Shown here: in pieces, positions 1-6,909 of the stretch
How positions within the stretch are numbered: the stretch's first letter is position 1
How the letters are laid out: every line of letters begins with the position of its first letter
Source of the DNA: a virus
IMG/VR virus record: IMGVR_UViG_3300036831_000053
Location: 1-60,437 of that record
Reading direction: 5' to 3' (one strand)
Length of the DNA: 60,437 bases
Notes under the pieces: generated by a model
What the model was told of the DNA's origin: nothing
Database searches by the model: none
Seen by the model: only the letters and a program-made list of their open reading frames with translations
Position numbers and translations under genes: made by a program

Positions 1-127
1 CCGACGCGTTCGTGGAGCGGTATCGCACGATCGCGAACAGCAAGGGCCCGCGCGAGAAGGTGTTCGTCGCCCGGATGTTCAGCCAGTACCCCGAGGACCG
101 GGTGCTGACCGCGTCGGACGTGCGCAC
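1..127 (+). repeat. Left copy of the 127-bp end overlap
   Basis: Identical to 60311-60437. The length is that of a common assembly word size, and a gene reads through it, so this is the join of a circular contig. Confidence 0.9.
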
Positions 128-1277
128 CAACCAACAGCGGATCGAGGCCGCGTCCCGGCCGGAGTCGCTGACCGCAGCCGCCCAGTCCGGTGGCCTGTGC
201 CTGCCGCTCGAAGTGATCTACGACATCAACGTGATCGGCGTGACGAGTCGGCCGATCCAGCAGGCACTGACCCGCTTCCAGGTGGAGCGCGGCGGCATCC
301 AGTACCGGCTGCCGTTCGATGCGCTGGCCATGTCCGAGGGTCTGGGTATCTGGGGCCAGGACAACGACCAGAGTCCGACGGTCGCGGCCGACGGCGTGGT
401 CACCTGGGAGTCCGGCGACGACAGCCAGGGCAACGCCTTCGGGCCGAAGACCTGCTACATCGCCGACTGCCCCGGCGTGGTCAACGCGTCGATCTACTCC
501 ACGTACATGTGCATGGAGTTCGCGAACATGACCTCTCGCTTCGACACCGAGTGGGTGGACGCGACCAACCAGGCCGCGCAGGTGGCGTGGGCTCGGTTCG
601 CTGAGAATCAGCTGCTGGCCCGCATCCTGGCCGCCAGCAAGATCGTCTACGGCAAGCAGGCCCTGGGCGCCGTCCGGGACGTGCTGGCCACGTACGACAA
701 GGTGATCAGCTACTACCGCAACCGGTACCGCCTGGACACCACCATTCCGCTGCACACGATCATGCCGCAGTGGCTGATCGACATGCTGCGGACGGACATG
801 GCCCGCGCGATGAACACCACCGGCGACCCGGCCGTGCAGTTCGCGATCGCCCAGTCGACGCTCGAAGGCTGGTTCCGGACCCGCAACGTCAACGTCACCT
901 GGCACCTGGACGGCCTGGCCGCCGTCACCTCGGCGATCAGCGGCGTGACCGTTCCGCAGCAGTTCTACAGCACCTACAGCGCCGGCCAGGAAGTCGCTGG
1001 CTGGCCGAACGCGGTCGACACCGTGCTGTATCGCGAAGGCGACTGGCTGTTCCTGGACGGCGGGACGCTCGACCTCGGCCTGGTGCGGGACTCGACGCTG
1101 AACCAGCGCAACCGCTACCAGACCTTCATCGAGACCTTCGAGGGCGTTGCCTTCCAGGGCCTGGAGTCCCTGCGGGTCGTGCTGCCGCTGATGCCGACCG
1201 GTGCCAGCTCGGGAACCGTGCCTCCGGAGACGGACGGCAGTTGGGACAACATGACCAACTGGGCCGGACACCCGTGA
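1..1277 (+). CDS. Major capsid protein, C-terminal two thirds (gene continues from 59704-60310)
   Basis: This is the 3' part of a gene that crosses the end of the map. The 127 bases at 1-127 recur at 60311-60437, and the frame entered there from GTG 59704 is the one that ends here in TGA at 1277, giving 607 + 1277 = 1884 nt and 627 residues. This part holds the likely HK97-type shell domain: a long helix-rich region, then beta-rich segments, ending in a short Ser/Gly/Pro-rich tail. The GTG at 12 is internal and is not the start. Family assignment is by general resemblance to actinophage capsids and by position before the tail genes; the fold itself is inferred. Confidence 0.85.
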   Translation, partial: DAFVERYRTIANSKGPREKVFVARMFSQYPEDRVLTASDVRTNQQRIEAASRPESLTAAAQSGGLCLPLEVIYDINVIGVTSRPIQQALTRFQVERGGIQYRLPFDALAMSEGLGIWGQDNDQSPTVAADGVVTWESGDDSQGNAFGPKTCYIADCPGVVNASIYSTYMCMEFANMTSRFDTEWVDATNQAAQVAWARFAENQLLARILAASKIVYGKQALGAVRDVLATYDKVISYYRNRYRLDTTIPLHTIMPQWLIDMLRTDMARAMNTTGDPAVQFAIAQSTLEGWFRTRNVNVTWHLDGLAAVTSAISGVTVPQQFYSTYSAGQEVAGWPNAVDTVLYREGDWLFLDGGTLDLGLVRDSTLNQRNRYQTFIETFEGVAFQGLESLRVVLPLMPTGASSGTVPPETDGSWDNMTNWAGHP

Positions 1278-1345
1278 TCGACTAGTTGGGGCCGGGCTGT
1301 GATCCGCAGCCCGGCCAGCCAGCCGGACTCGATCAGGAGGAAATC

Positions 1346-1621
1346 ATGGCGGCGGTTGGTAACTACGAAGTGGTCGAGCAGGCGTTCAGCTTCTGCGCTG
1401 AATTCCCGTACTCGATCACCGTCGACGCACCGGCTGACAAGGTCGTACTCGGTGGCGGAATCGAGTTCAGCTCGGACGTTACTACGCTCACTTACGACGG
1501 ATACCCGGCGACGGATGGTAGCTCCTGGACCTTCCAGATCAAGAACAACACCGACCAGGGGGGCGGCTGTCCCTACGCGGGCACGGCGTACGTGACCTGC
1601 GCTGAGCTGGGGGCCTGCTGA
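1346..1621 (+). CDS. Small capsid-adjacent protein, possible decoration protein
   Basis: A 91-residue, beta-rich protein with four Cys residues, starting at ATG 1346 after a strong AGGAGG site. The upstream in-frame codons at 1286 lack such a site and were not used. It lies 68 bp after the capsid stop and overlaps the next start by ATGA, so it is translated with the head genes. Its size and position suit a capsid decoration protein, but no diagnostic motif is visible. Confidence 0.75.
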   Translation: MAAVGNYEVVEQAFSFCAEFPYSITVDAPADKVVLGGGIEFSSDVTTLTYDGYPATDGSSWTFQIKNNTDQGGGCPYAGTAYVTCAELGAC

Positions 1622-2502
1622 TGACCTTGTTCATGCCGGTCGATGGCTCCAGGGCCTCGGCTACCCGGGTGGCCAACCTGGAGGCGTCGGCCACCGCGCC
1701 CGACACTGGCGAGGACATCCACTGGGAAGGTGGCTTCTCGTGGCGGTCGGAGATGTGTCCCGAATGGGAGGTCATCAACCCGTGCGAGACCGTCGAGACC
1801 TACGGCACGGACGATTCGACCAACGGTGGGATCGTGCTCTGCGAACCACAGGGCTACCGCGTCCGGGACTACCTCGGTGCGCTCAACGTGTCCTTCGACC
1901 CCGCGCGCGTTCTGCGACAGGCCGAAGGCGTCGGGAGCATGGCGGCCGCCGCTGAGCTGTGGAACGGCACGGCCACCAAGCTGAACCCGTATGCCTCGCC
2001 GGTCGGCGAGCGGATCCTGAACCCGTCGCCCAGCTCCGACGAGTACGTCAACCCCTACCTGGCTGGGTCGACCGCGACCACGCTGACCGGGGTGACCGAC
2101 CCGATGGAGGCGCTGGGTGTCCTGGAGGAGAAGGCCCGCCAGCAGCTCGGCGGCATGCAGTGCTTCCTCCACGTGCCGGTCCGGATCGCGACCCAGCTCG
2201 GCGCGCAGATCCGCCGGGTCGGCAATCTACTGATGACCCAGACCGACGCGGTGATCGTGGCCGACCCGGGCTACCCCGGTACTGGCCCGGACGGGACTGA
2301 CCCGGCCGCGCCCGGCGTCTGGTGCTACGCCACTGGCCCGGTGCAGCTGCGGTACGGCTCGATCGTCACGACCGTGCAGCCGGTGTCGGCGACCTTCAAC
2401 CGGCGCACCAACATCCGCGAGGTCTGGGCTGACCGAGTCTTCGCGGCCACATTCGACCCCTGCTGCCACTTCGCCATCCAGGTCGATGCAGCTTCCGCCT
2501 GA
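1621..2502 (+). CDS. Virion structural protein, possible second capsid or vertex protein
   Basis: A 293-residue protein beginning in an ATGA overlap with the previous gene. The N-terminal third contains several Cys residues; the C-terminal part is beta-rich (motif GVWCYATGPVQLRYG near residue 237). Its position between capsid and major tail protein indicates a virion role, perhaps a pentamer or vertex protein or a head-completion protein. No family is recognised with certainty. Confidence 0.7.
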   Translation: MTLFMPVDGSRASATRVANLEASATAPDTGEDIHWEGGFSWRSEMCPEWEVINPCETVETYGTDDSTNGGIVLCEPQGYRVRDYLGALNVSFDPARVLRQAEGVGSMAAAAELWNGTATKLNPYASPVGERILNPSPSSDEYVNPYLAGSTATTLTGVTDPMEALGVLEEKARQQLGGMQCFLHVPVRIATQLGAQIRRVGNLLMTQTDAVIVADPGYPGTGPDGTDPAAPGVWCYATGPVQLRYGSIVTTVQPVSATFNRRTNIREVWADRVFAATFDPCCHFAIQVDAASA

Positions 2503-2517
2503 TCAGGAGGATCAAGG

Positions 2518-3450
2518 ATGCCAGCCACCTACGACGGCTCGGGCAGCGTCTACGCGCTGGGCCTGCGCCTGACCAAGCTCGACAGCAACGGCATACCGAT
2601 TGTCGGCGCGAACCAGTGCTACACGACCACGGCGCTGGTCAAGATCGAGATCGGCCTGGAGTACGAGGACGCCAAGGAAGTCACCCAGCTCAACGGCTCG
2701 GGTGACGTGTGTATCGAGTTCCAGGCGCCCTACACCCTCAAGCGCGGCACGATCTCGGGCCTTCAGATCTGCCAGCCCGACCCGAACGTGCTCCAGTTCC
2801 TACTCGGTGGCGACATCGTCAACGACAACGCGTCGCCGACCCCGAACCAGATCGGCTACCGCGCGCCACAGACCGGCGTCGAGGAAGTGCCGAACGGCGT
2901 CGCGGTCGAAGCCTGGTCGCGGGCCATCATCGGCAGCAACTGGGCCCGAACGCTGCCCTACCTGCACTGGTCGATCCCGCAGGCATATTTCCAGCCCACC
3001 GGCACGATGTCGCTGGCCGCCGACGGCTCGGTGCTGCCGGAGCTGGAGGGCTACTCGATCCAGAACCCGGGCTTCGGCTCGGGGCCGCTCAACGACATCG
3101 AGACCCCGACCGACCGCGTGTGGCAGTACGTGCGCGAGGCGACGCTGCCCGACCTGACCCAGGGCTTCCTGACGACGGTCGTCCAGACGCCTCCGACGAT
3201 CGTCTCCATCGCGGTGACCCCGGCGAACCCGACGATCAGTCACACCTCGACGATCCAGCTGACCGCCATCGCGACCATGTCCAACTCCACCACCCAGGAC
3301 GTGACCTCGACGGCCACCTGGTCTTCGGCCACCACGGCCGACGCCACGGTCAACTCCACCGGCCTGGTGACCGGCGTGGCCGCTGGTTCCTCGGTCATCA
3401 CCGCGACCAAGACCGGCATCGCCGGCACCACCACGGTCACCCTGTCCTGA
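2518..3450 (+). CDS. Major tail protein with C-terminal Ig-like (BIG2) domain
   Basis: A 310-residue protein with a start preceded by AGGAGGATCAAGG. Residues 1 to about 220 are beta-rich as in phage tail-tube proteins. Residues about 228-310 form a bacterial Ig-like group 2 domain, with the typical opening VVSIAV/VTPANPTIS type strand and the ending ATKTGIAGTTTVTLS. Ig-like domains are a common C-terminal decoration of major tail proteins and are thought to bind loosely to the host surface. It lies upstream of the connectors rather than after them, which is a less usual order for a tail-tube gene. Confidence 0.8.
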   Translation: MPATYDGSGSVYALGLRLTKLDSNGIPIVGANQCYTTTALVKIEIGLEYEDAKEVTQLNGSGDVCIEFQAPYTLKRGTISGLQICQPDPNVLQFLLGGDIVNDNASPTPNQIGYRAPQTGVEEVPNGVAVEAWSRAIIGSNWARTLPYLHWSIPQAYFQPTGTMSLAADGSVLPELEGYSIQNPGFGSGPLNDIETPTDRVWQYVREATLPDLTQGFLTTVVQTPPTIVSIAVTPANPTISHTSTIQLTAIATMSNSTTQDVTSTATWSSATTADATVNSTGLVTGVAAGSSVITATKTGIAGTTTVTLS

Positions 3451-4247
3451 TGCCCAGCAACGGTCAGCCCGCCCCGCGCAGCGAACTGCTGTGCGGGGCT
3501 TGGGCGACCGTGGATGACATCGAGGAGAACGATCGGCCGTTGCTCTCCGACGAGCAGTGGCCGGCGTGGCTGCTGACCGCGTCGGAGATCCTCTACGCCC
3601 TCACCGGCAAGCAGTGGTCGGGCAACGGCTGCTCGGCGACGGTGATGCTGCGCAACCAGCCGCCCGGCCCCGGTGAAGGCGCGTGGCCCTACTTCCGCAC
3701 CTGGGGCACCTCGGCTCAGTCCTATTGGTGGTGGTCCTTCGCCGGCTGGTCCTGGTTCCCGCGCTACGTGGGCCTGCCGCCGCAGCCGATGGCCATCAAG
3801 CTGCCGCACCGCGAGGTGCAGGCCATCACGGCGGTTTACGTGGACCAGGAGCCGTTCACCGCCTACCGCCTACTGGAGTCCGGCTGGATCGAGCGGACCG
3901 ACGGCCGGCGCTGGACCGAGTACACGGGCGACACCGTGATCCAGTACACCTTCGGCTGTGCCGCGCCTGAGTCCGGCGTGCGCGCCGTGGTGCGCCTGGC
4001 CGTCGAGCTGGTCCGCGAATGGCTCCAGGATCCGAAGTGCCGGCTGCCGAAGCGGACGACCTCGGTGACCCGCCAGGGCGTCACCGTCGCGATGACCGAC
4101 CCGCAGGTGTTCATCAAGCAGGGCTACACCGGTCTGGACATCGTCGACCTGTGGATCCGCGCGGTGAACCCGTACAACCGCCAGCAGGCGGCCACAGTCT
4201 GGTCGCCGGACATCCCCCGCGCTCTGCGGGTACCGCCGACGCCGTGA
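3450..4247 (+). CDS. Head-to-tail connector (adaptor-type)
   Basis: A 265-residue protein overlapping the previous stop by one base. It has an N-terminal helical part (about residues 15-60) typical of gp6-like adaptor proteins, a Trp/Tyr-rich insert near residues 85-115, and a C-terminal segment ending in a proline-rich tail. Position between the structural genes above and the gp10-like protein below supports an adaptor role in joining portal to tail. The call rests on position and overall pattern more than on a motif. Confidence 0.65.
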   Translation: MPSNGQPAPRSELLCGAWATVDDIEENDRPLLSDEQWPAWLLTASEILYALTGKQWSGNGCSATVMLRNQPPGPGEGAWPYFRTWGTSAQSYWWWSFAGWSWFPRYVGLPPQPMAIKLPHREVQAITAVYVDQEPFTAYRLLESGWIERTDGRRWTEYTGDTVIQYTFGCAAPESGVRAVVRLAVELVREWLQDPKCRLPKRTTSVTRQGVTVAMTDPQVFIKQGYTGLDIVDLWIRAVNPYNRQQAATVWSPDIPRALRVPPTP

Positions 4248-4549
4248 GCGCGCTCGGTGACTGGCTGTTCTGGGAATTCGGAGCGTCGGGCACCGGATCG
4301 CACTACGGCGTCCTCTCTGGCTCGGGCAGTGACATCGGCGAGCTGGGCATCATCGGCGGTCTGTTCCTGCTGATCCGGAAGTACAACTGCCACGAGAAGG
4401 GCTGCTGGCGCTGGCCCGCCCGCCATGAGCTGGTCGACCCGGACACCCACGAGACACACCTGCTGTGCGCGAAGCACCATCCGCGCGGCGCCCCGACCCA
4501 CGCGCACATCGCCGACATCGTCCGACGGATCGAGGATCGCCGGACGTGA
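4244..4549 (+). CDS. Small membrane protein with Cys/His cluster
   Basis: A 101-residue protein starting at GTG 4244 inside the end of the connector gene. One hydrophobic segment (about residues 32-45, ELGIIGGLFLLI) is followed by a Cys/His cluster (CHEKGCW then LCAKHH) that could hold a metal ion. Function is unknown; it is co-translated with the connectors. Confidence 0.7.
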   Translation: MSALGDWLFWEFGASGTGSHYGVLSGSGSDIGELGIIGGLFLLIRKYNCHEKGCWRWPARHELVDPDTHETHLLCAKHHPRGAPTHAHIADIVRRIEDRRT

Positions 4550-5007
4550 TCGCGCTGCCGGTCGGCATCGTCGTCGCCATGACCTTGGCCGTGGCCGCGA
4601 TGTTCGTTGCCCAGCAGATGTGGATGCGCCGGGAGCTGGCCCGCCACCACGTCCGAATGAGGGCCATGCTGACCGCGCAACACCTCGCGCTGCGGGAAGT
4701 GCTCCGGCCCGCAGCGGGGCTACGCGACTACCCTGCTGGTCATGACGCTGAGCAGGCCATGGGACCCCTTCTCACCCCACCTCCCCGAGCCGGAGACCCT
4801 GTCTACGGAACCGGTGCTGGTGGAGCTGCACACGGGGCAGCAGATCGAGCCGGTGGTGACGCATCTGGCCGACACCGTAGAGGCGCCCAGTTCGCTCCCA
4901 GTCGAGCCGGAGCCCGTCCCGGCCCCGATCGTCCAGGCCAAGCCGACGAGGACGCGGGGGACCCGAGCGGGCAGGCAGACGACCGCACGGAAGGCGAGCC
5001 CGCGTAA
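4546..5007 (+). CDS. Small membrane protein with long 3' overlap
   Basis: GTG 4546 overlaps the previous TGA. The first 65 or so residues contain a clear transmembrane segment (ALPVGIVVAMTLAVAAMFVA) and a charged helix, with GC-rich third codon positions as in a real gene. After about 4740 third positions turn A/T-rich because the next gene is read in another frame, yet no stop occurs until 5007. The functional protein may be the N-terminal part with an accidental tail. Confidence 0.6.
   Translation: MIALPVGIVVAMTLAVAAMFVAQQMWMRRELARHHVRMRAMLTAQHLALREVLRPAAGLRDYPAGHDAEQAMGPLLTPPPRAGDPVYGTGAGGAAHGAADRAGGDASGRHRRGAQFAPSRAGARPGPDRPGQADEDAGDPSGQADDRTEGEPA
4729..4744 (+). promoter_or_regulatory. 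Leaderless promoter candidate before 4742
   Basis: A -10 box TACCCT at 4729-4734 lies 7 nt before ATG 4742, the spacing expected when transcription begins at the start codon itself. No Shine-Dalgarno sequence precedes this ATG. No clear -35 is seen. Confidence 0.4.
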
Positions 5008-5047
5008 GCGGCTGGACGCGGCCCTGAAGAAAATGGAGGGGCAGTGA
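4742..5047 (+). CDS. Pro/Glu-rich protein of the connector region
   Basis: A 101-residue protein with an acidic, proline-rich middle (PVEPEPVPAPIVQ) and a basic C-terminal tail (residues about 70-100, rich in Arg and Lys) that could bind nucleic acid or another protein. It starts inside the previous reading frame and ends in a GTGA overlap with the next gene. Function is unknown. Confidence 0.65.
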   Translation: MTLSRPWDPFSPHLPEPETLSTEPVLVELHTGQQIEPVVTHLADTVEAPSSLPVEPEPVPAPIVQAKPTRTRGTRAGRQTTARKASPRKRLDAALKKMEGQ

Positions 5048-5637
5048 CGACCTACCCGTTCGGCTACGGCTACAACGCGCCGAGCAACGGGATCGACCTC
5101 ATCACGATCCCGAAGGCTCTCCTGGCCTACGTGGTGAGCTACTTCGGGCAGGCCGGCGTGATGCTGCCGGACCGGCAGGGCATGACCGCCGGGCCGGCCG
5201 CTGGAATCGCCTTCGACTGCGAGCAGTTGACCGTGACGCTGGAGACGGTCGGCTGGGGCCGAGCGCGCGACGCCACTCAGCTCTCGCCGGGCCTGGGCAA
5301 GGAATCGTCGGTCAACTCGATGCGCCACGGCGAGTGGATCATCACCCTGGTCCGCTGCTGGTCCTCCTCGGATCCCGAGGGCAACCTGGTCGACATGGAC
5401 GTGATCGAGACCCAGGCCGAGGCGATCCAGCGGGACGCGGGCCTGATGTCCCAGGCGCTGATCAACTTCGCCGCGTTCCAACAGTTCAACGACCAGGCCC
5501 CACTGCCGCCCGGGGGCAGCACCCAGGCGGGAGCGGTCAGCTTCACCCCACCCTCGGGTGGGTTCATCGGGATCAATGGTTCGTTCATCAGCACGGTGGC
5601 CGAACTCAATCCCCCGGCGCCGGGAGCGAACTACTGA
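5044..5637 (+). CDS. Head-tail completion / tail terminator-like protein
   Basis: A 197-residue protein beginning at GTG 5044. A region around residues 55-140 alternates helix and strand as in tail terminator proteins, and residues about 150-185 are a Gly/Pro-rich tail. It sits between the adaptor-type gene and a gp10-like gene, the position of the proteins that close head and tail. The exact role (stopper or terminator) cannot be decided by eye. Confidence 0.6.
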   Translation: MTTYPFGYGYNAPSNGIDLITIPKALLAYVVSYFGQAGVMLPDRQGMTAGPAAGIAFDCEQLTVTLETVGWGRARDATQLSPGLGKESSVNSMRHGEWIITLVRCWSSSDPEGNLVDMDVIETQAEAIQRDAGLMSQALINFAAFQQFNDQAPLPPGGSTQAGAVSFTPPSGGFIGINGSFISTVAELNPPAPGANY

Positions 5638-6065
5638 TGCCTCTCGTCCTGGCCAGCGTGTCCGGTTCGGTCAACACTGGCGAATACGACAAGTACGTCA
5701 ACGACATGCGAGACCCGATCCGGCTGGACCTGGCCAAGCGGGCCAACAAGCTGCTGGCCGAGGCCACCAAGCGCTGCCCGGTCAACACCGGACTACTGCG
5801 ATCGACAGGTCGCAAGAATGACGGCCTGGACGGCGAGAAGCCCTACACCGATGTGATCTTCGGCCAGGACGGCATCACCGACTACCTGGGCTACGTGCTC
5901 AACGGCACCCCGGCGCACATGATCTACCCGCACCCTCGGCCCAACGGCCGGCTGCGGTTCGTGGTCGGCGGGACGATCATCTACGCCCGCGAGGTCCACC
6001 ACCCCGGTACCAGGGCGAATAACTTCCTAGAGAAGTCGATCCCCGCTGCCGCGAGTGCGTCTTGA
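5637..6065 (+). CDS. HK97 gp10-like head-tail joining protein
   Basis: A 142-residue protein starting in a TGATG overlap. The segment from about residue 30 (RANKLLAEATKRCPVNTGLL) is the typical signature of HK97 gp10-like proteins, in which a helix is followed by a P-V-x-T-G-x-L-R turn. The C-terminal half has the usual VxYGxxxHxI-type beta pattern in modified form. These proteins take part in head completion or tail attachment. Confidence 0.8.
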   Translation: MPLVLASVSGSVNTGEYDKYVNDMRDPIRLDLAKRANKLLAEATKRCPVNTGLLRSTGRKNDGLDGEKPYTDVIFGQDGITDYLGYVLNGTPAHMIYPHPRPNGRLRFVVGGTIIYAREVHHPGTRANNFLEKSIPAAASAS

Positions 6066-6595
6066 TCACCGGCATTACACCCGACCCGGTCGTCTACGAA
6101 GGATTGCGAGAGATCATGAAGCGTTACCGTGCGGTCAACCCGACCACGGTCAAAGCCGTCGAGTTCGAGCTGGCCGTCTACCGTGATGGCGTCGAGGAGG
6201 TCCACTCCTTCGTGGCCCGCCCGGTCGCCGATGCCGGCTCGATGCTGGCCTACACCCGCTCCGGCGACGATGCGGAGAAGGCCGCTGCCGTGTTCAAGAT
6301 GATGGGCCGAATGCTGGTCAACAACGATGGCGTGGCCGCCGACTGGACGCCCGAGCCGCTGCCCAAGCCCAAGAACGCGGCGGCGAACTACCAGCCCAAG
6401 TTCCGGGGGCCGGACGGCAAGCTGCACACCCTGGACAAGGCGTCCCTGTTCACCGACCCGGCCAAGGGCTCCAGTCGGCGCCGCTGGGAACACCTGGTGT
6501 TCCAGGACGCCGGCGTGACCGTGGACATCGGCGTGATCAGCGAGATCATCAACGACCTGGCCACAGAGTCGGCCGAGGTCCCTACCAGCGCGTAG
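6062..6595 (+). CDS. Tail assembly chaperone (G-type)
   Basis: A 177-residue protein starting at TTG 6062 in overlap with the previous stop and located directly before the tape measure gene. That position, the acidic helix-rich composition and the presence of a second open frame reaching back over its stop are typical of the lambda G/GT arrangement. It is expected to coat the tape measure protein during tail assembly and is not part of the virion. Confidence 0.8.
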   Translation: MITGITPDPVVYEGLREIMKRYRAVNPTTVKAVEFELAVYRDGVEEVHSFVARPVADAGSMLAYTRSGDDAEKAAAVFKMMGRMLVNNDGVAADWTPEPLPKPKNAAANYQPKFRGPDGKLHTLDKASLFTDPAKGSSRRRWEHLVFQDAGVTVDIGVISEIINDLATESAEVPTSA

Positions 6596-6903
6596 TCACG
6601 ATTCTGTCGGCTACGCGAGACCCGATCTACGGGCAGTACATCCGAGGCAAGCTCGCCGTGGCGGGGATCGATTCGCGTGTGTCGCTGAAGACCTACTGCG
6701 ACGCCGTGTGGGCGATCCTCGTGGACGCGCCGACCGACCGGCTAAAGTCCATCAGCGACCACCTGATCGTGGCCGAGGCGATGGCCAATCCGGACGCGGC
6801 GCGCGAGACGTGGGGCATGCTCCCGGAGCACCAGCGCGGCGCCATGGCCGCCGAGACGATGCAGATTCCGGACATGCCCTCGGGAGTTCCGACGGGGAGG
6901 TGA
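6580..6903 (+). CDS. Tail assembly chaperone, frameshifted T extension
   Basis: An open frame in the -1 register relative to the 6062 gene runs back across the stop at 6593-6595 and ends at TGA 6901-6903, just before the tape measure start. It has no good start of its own except a weak GTG at 6658. A -1 ribosomal shift near the end of the G frame would make the longer GT protein. No canonical seven-base slippery site is obvious; CCCT at 6580-6583 allows a one-tRNA slip. The exact shift point is inferred. Confidence 0.65.
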   Translation, partial: PYQRVVTILSATRDPIYGQYIRGKLAVAGIDSRVSLKTYCDAVWAILVDAPTDRLKSISDHLIVAEAMANPDAARETWGMLPEHQRGAMAAETMQIPDMPSGVPTGR

Positions 6904-6909
6904 CCGGCT

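Noticed and set aside
1-127. Direct terminal repeat as a packaged genome end
   Set aside because: The repeat is exactly 127 bp, a usual assembly word length, and lies in the middle of the capsid gene, so it is an assembly join rather than a physical end.
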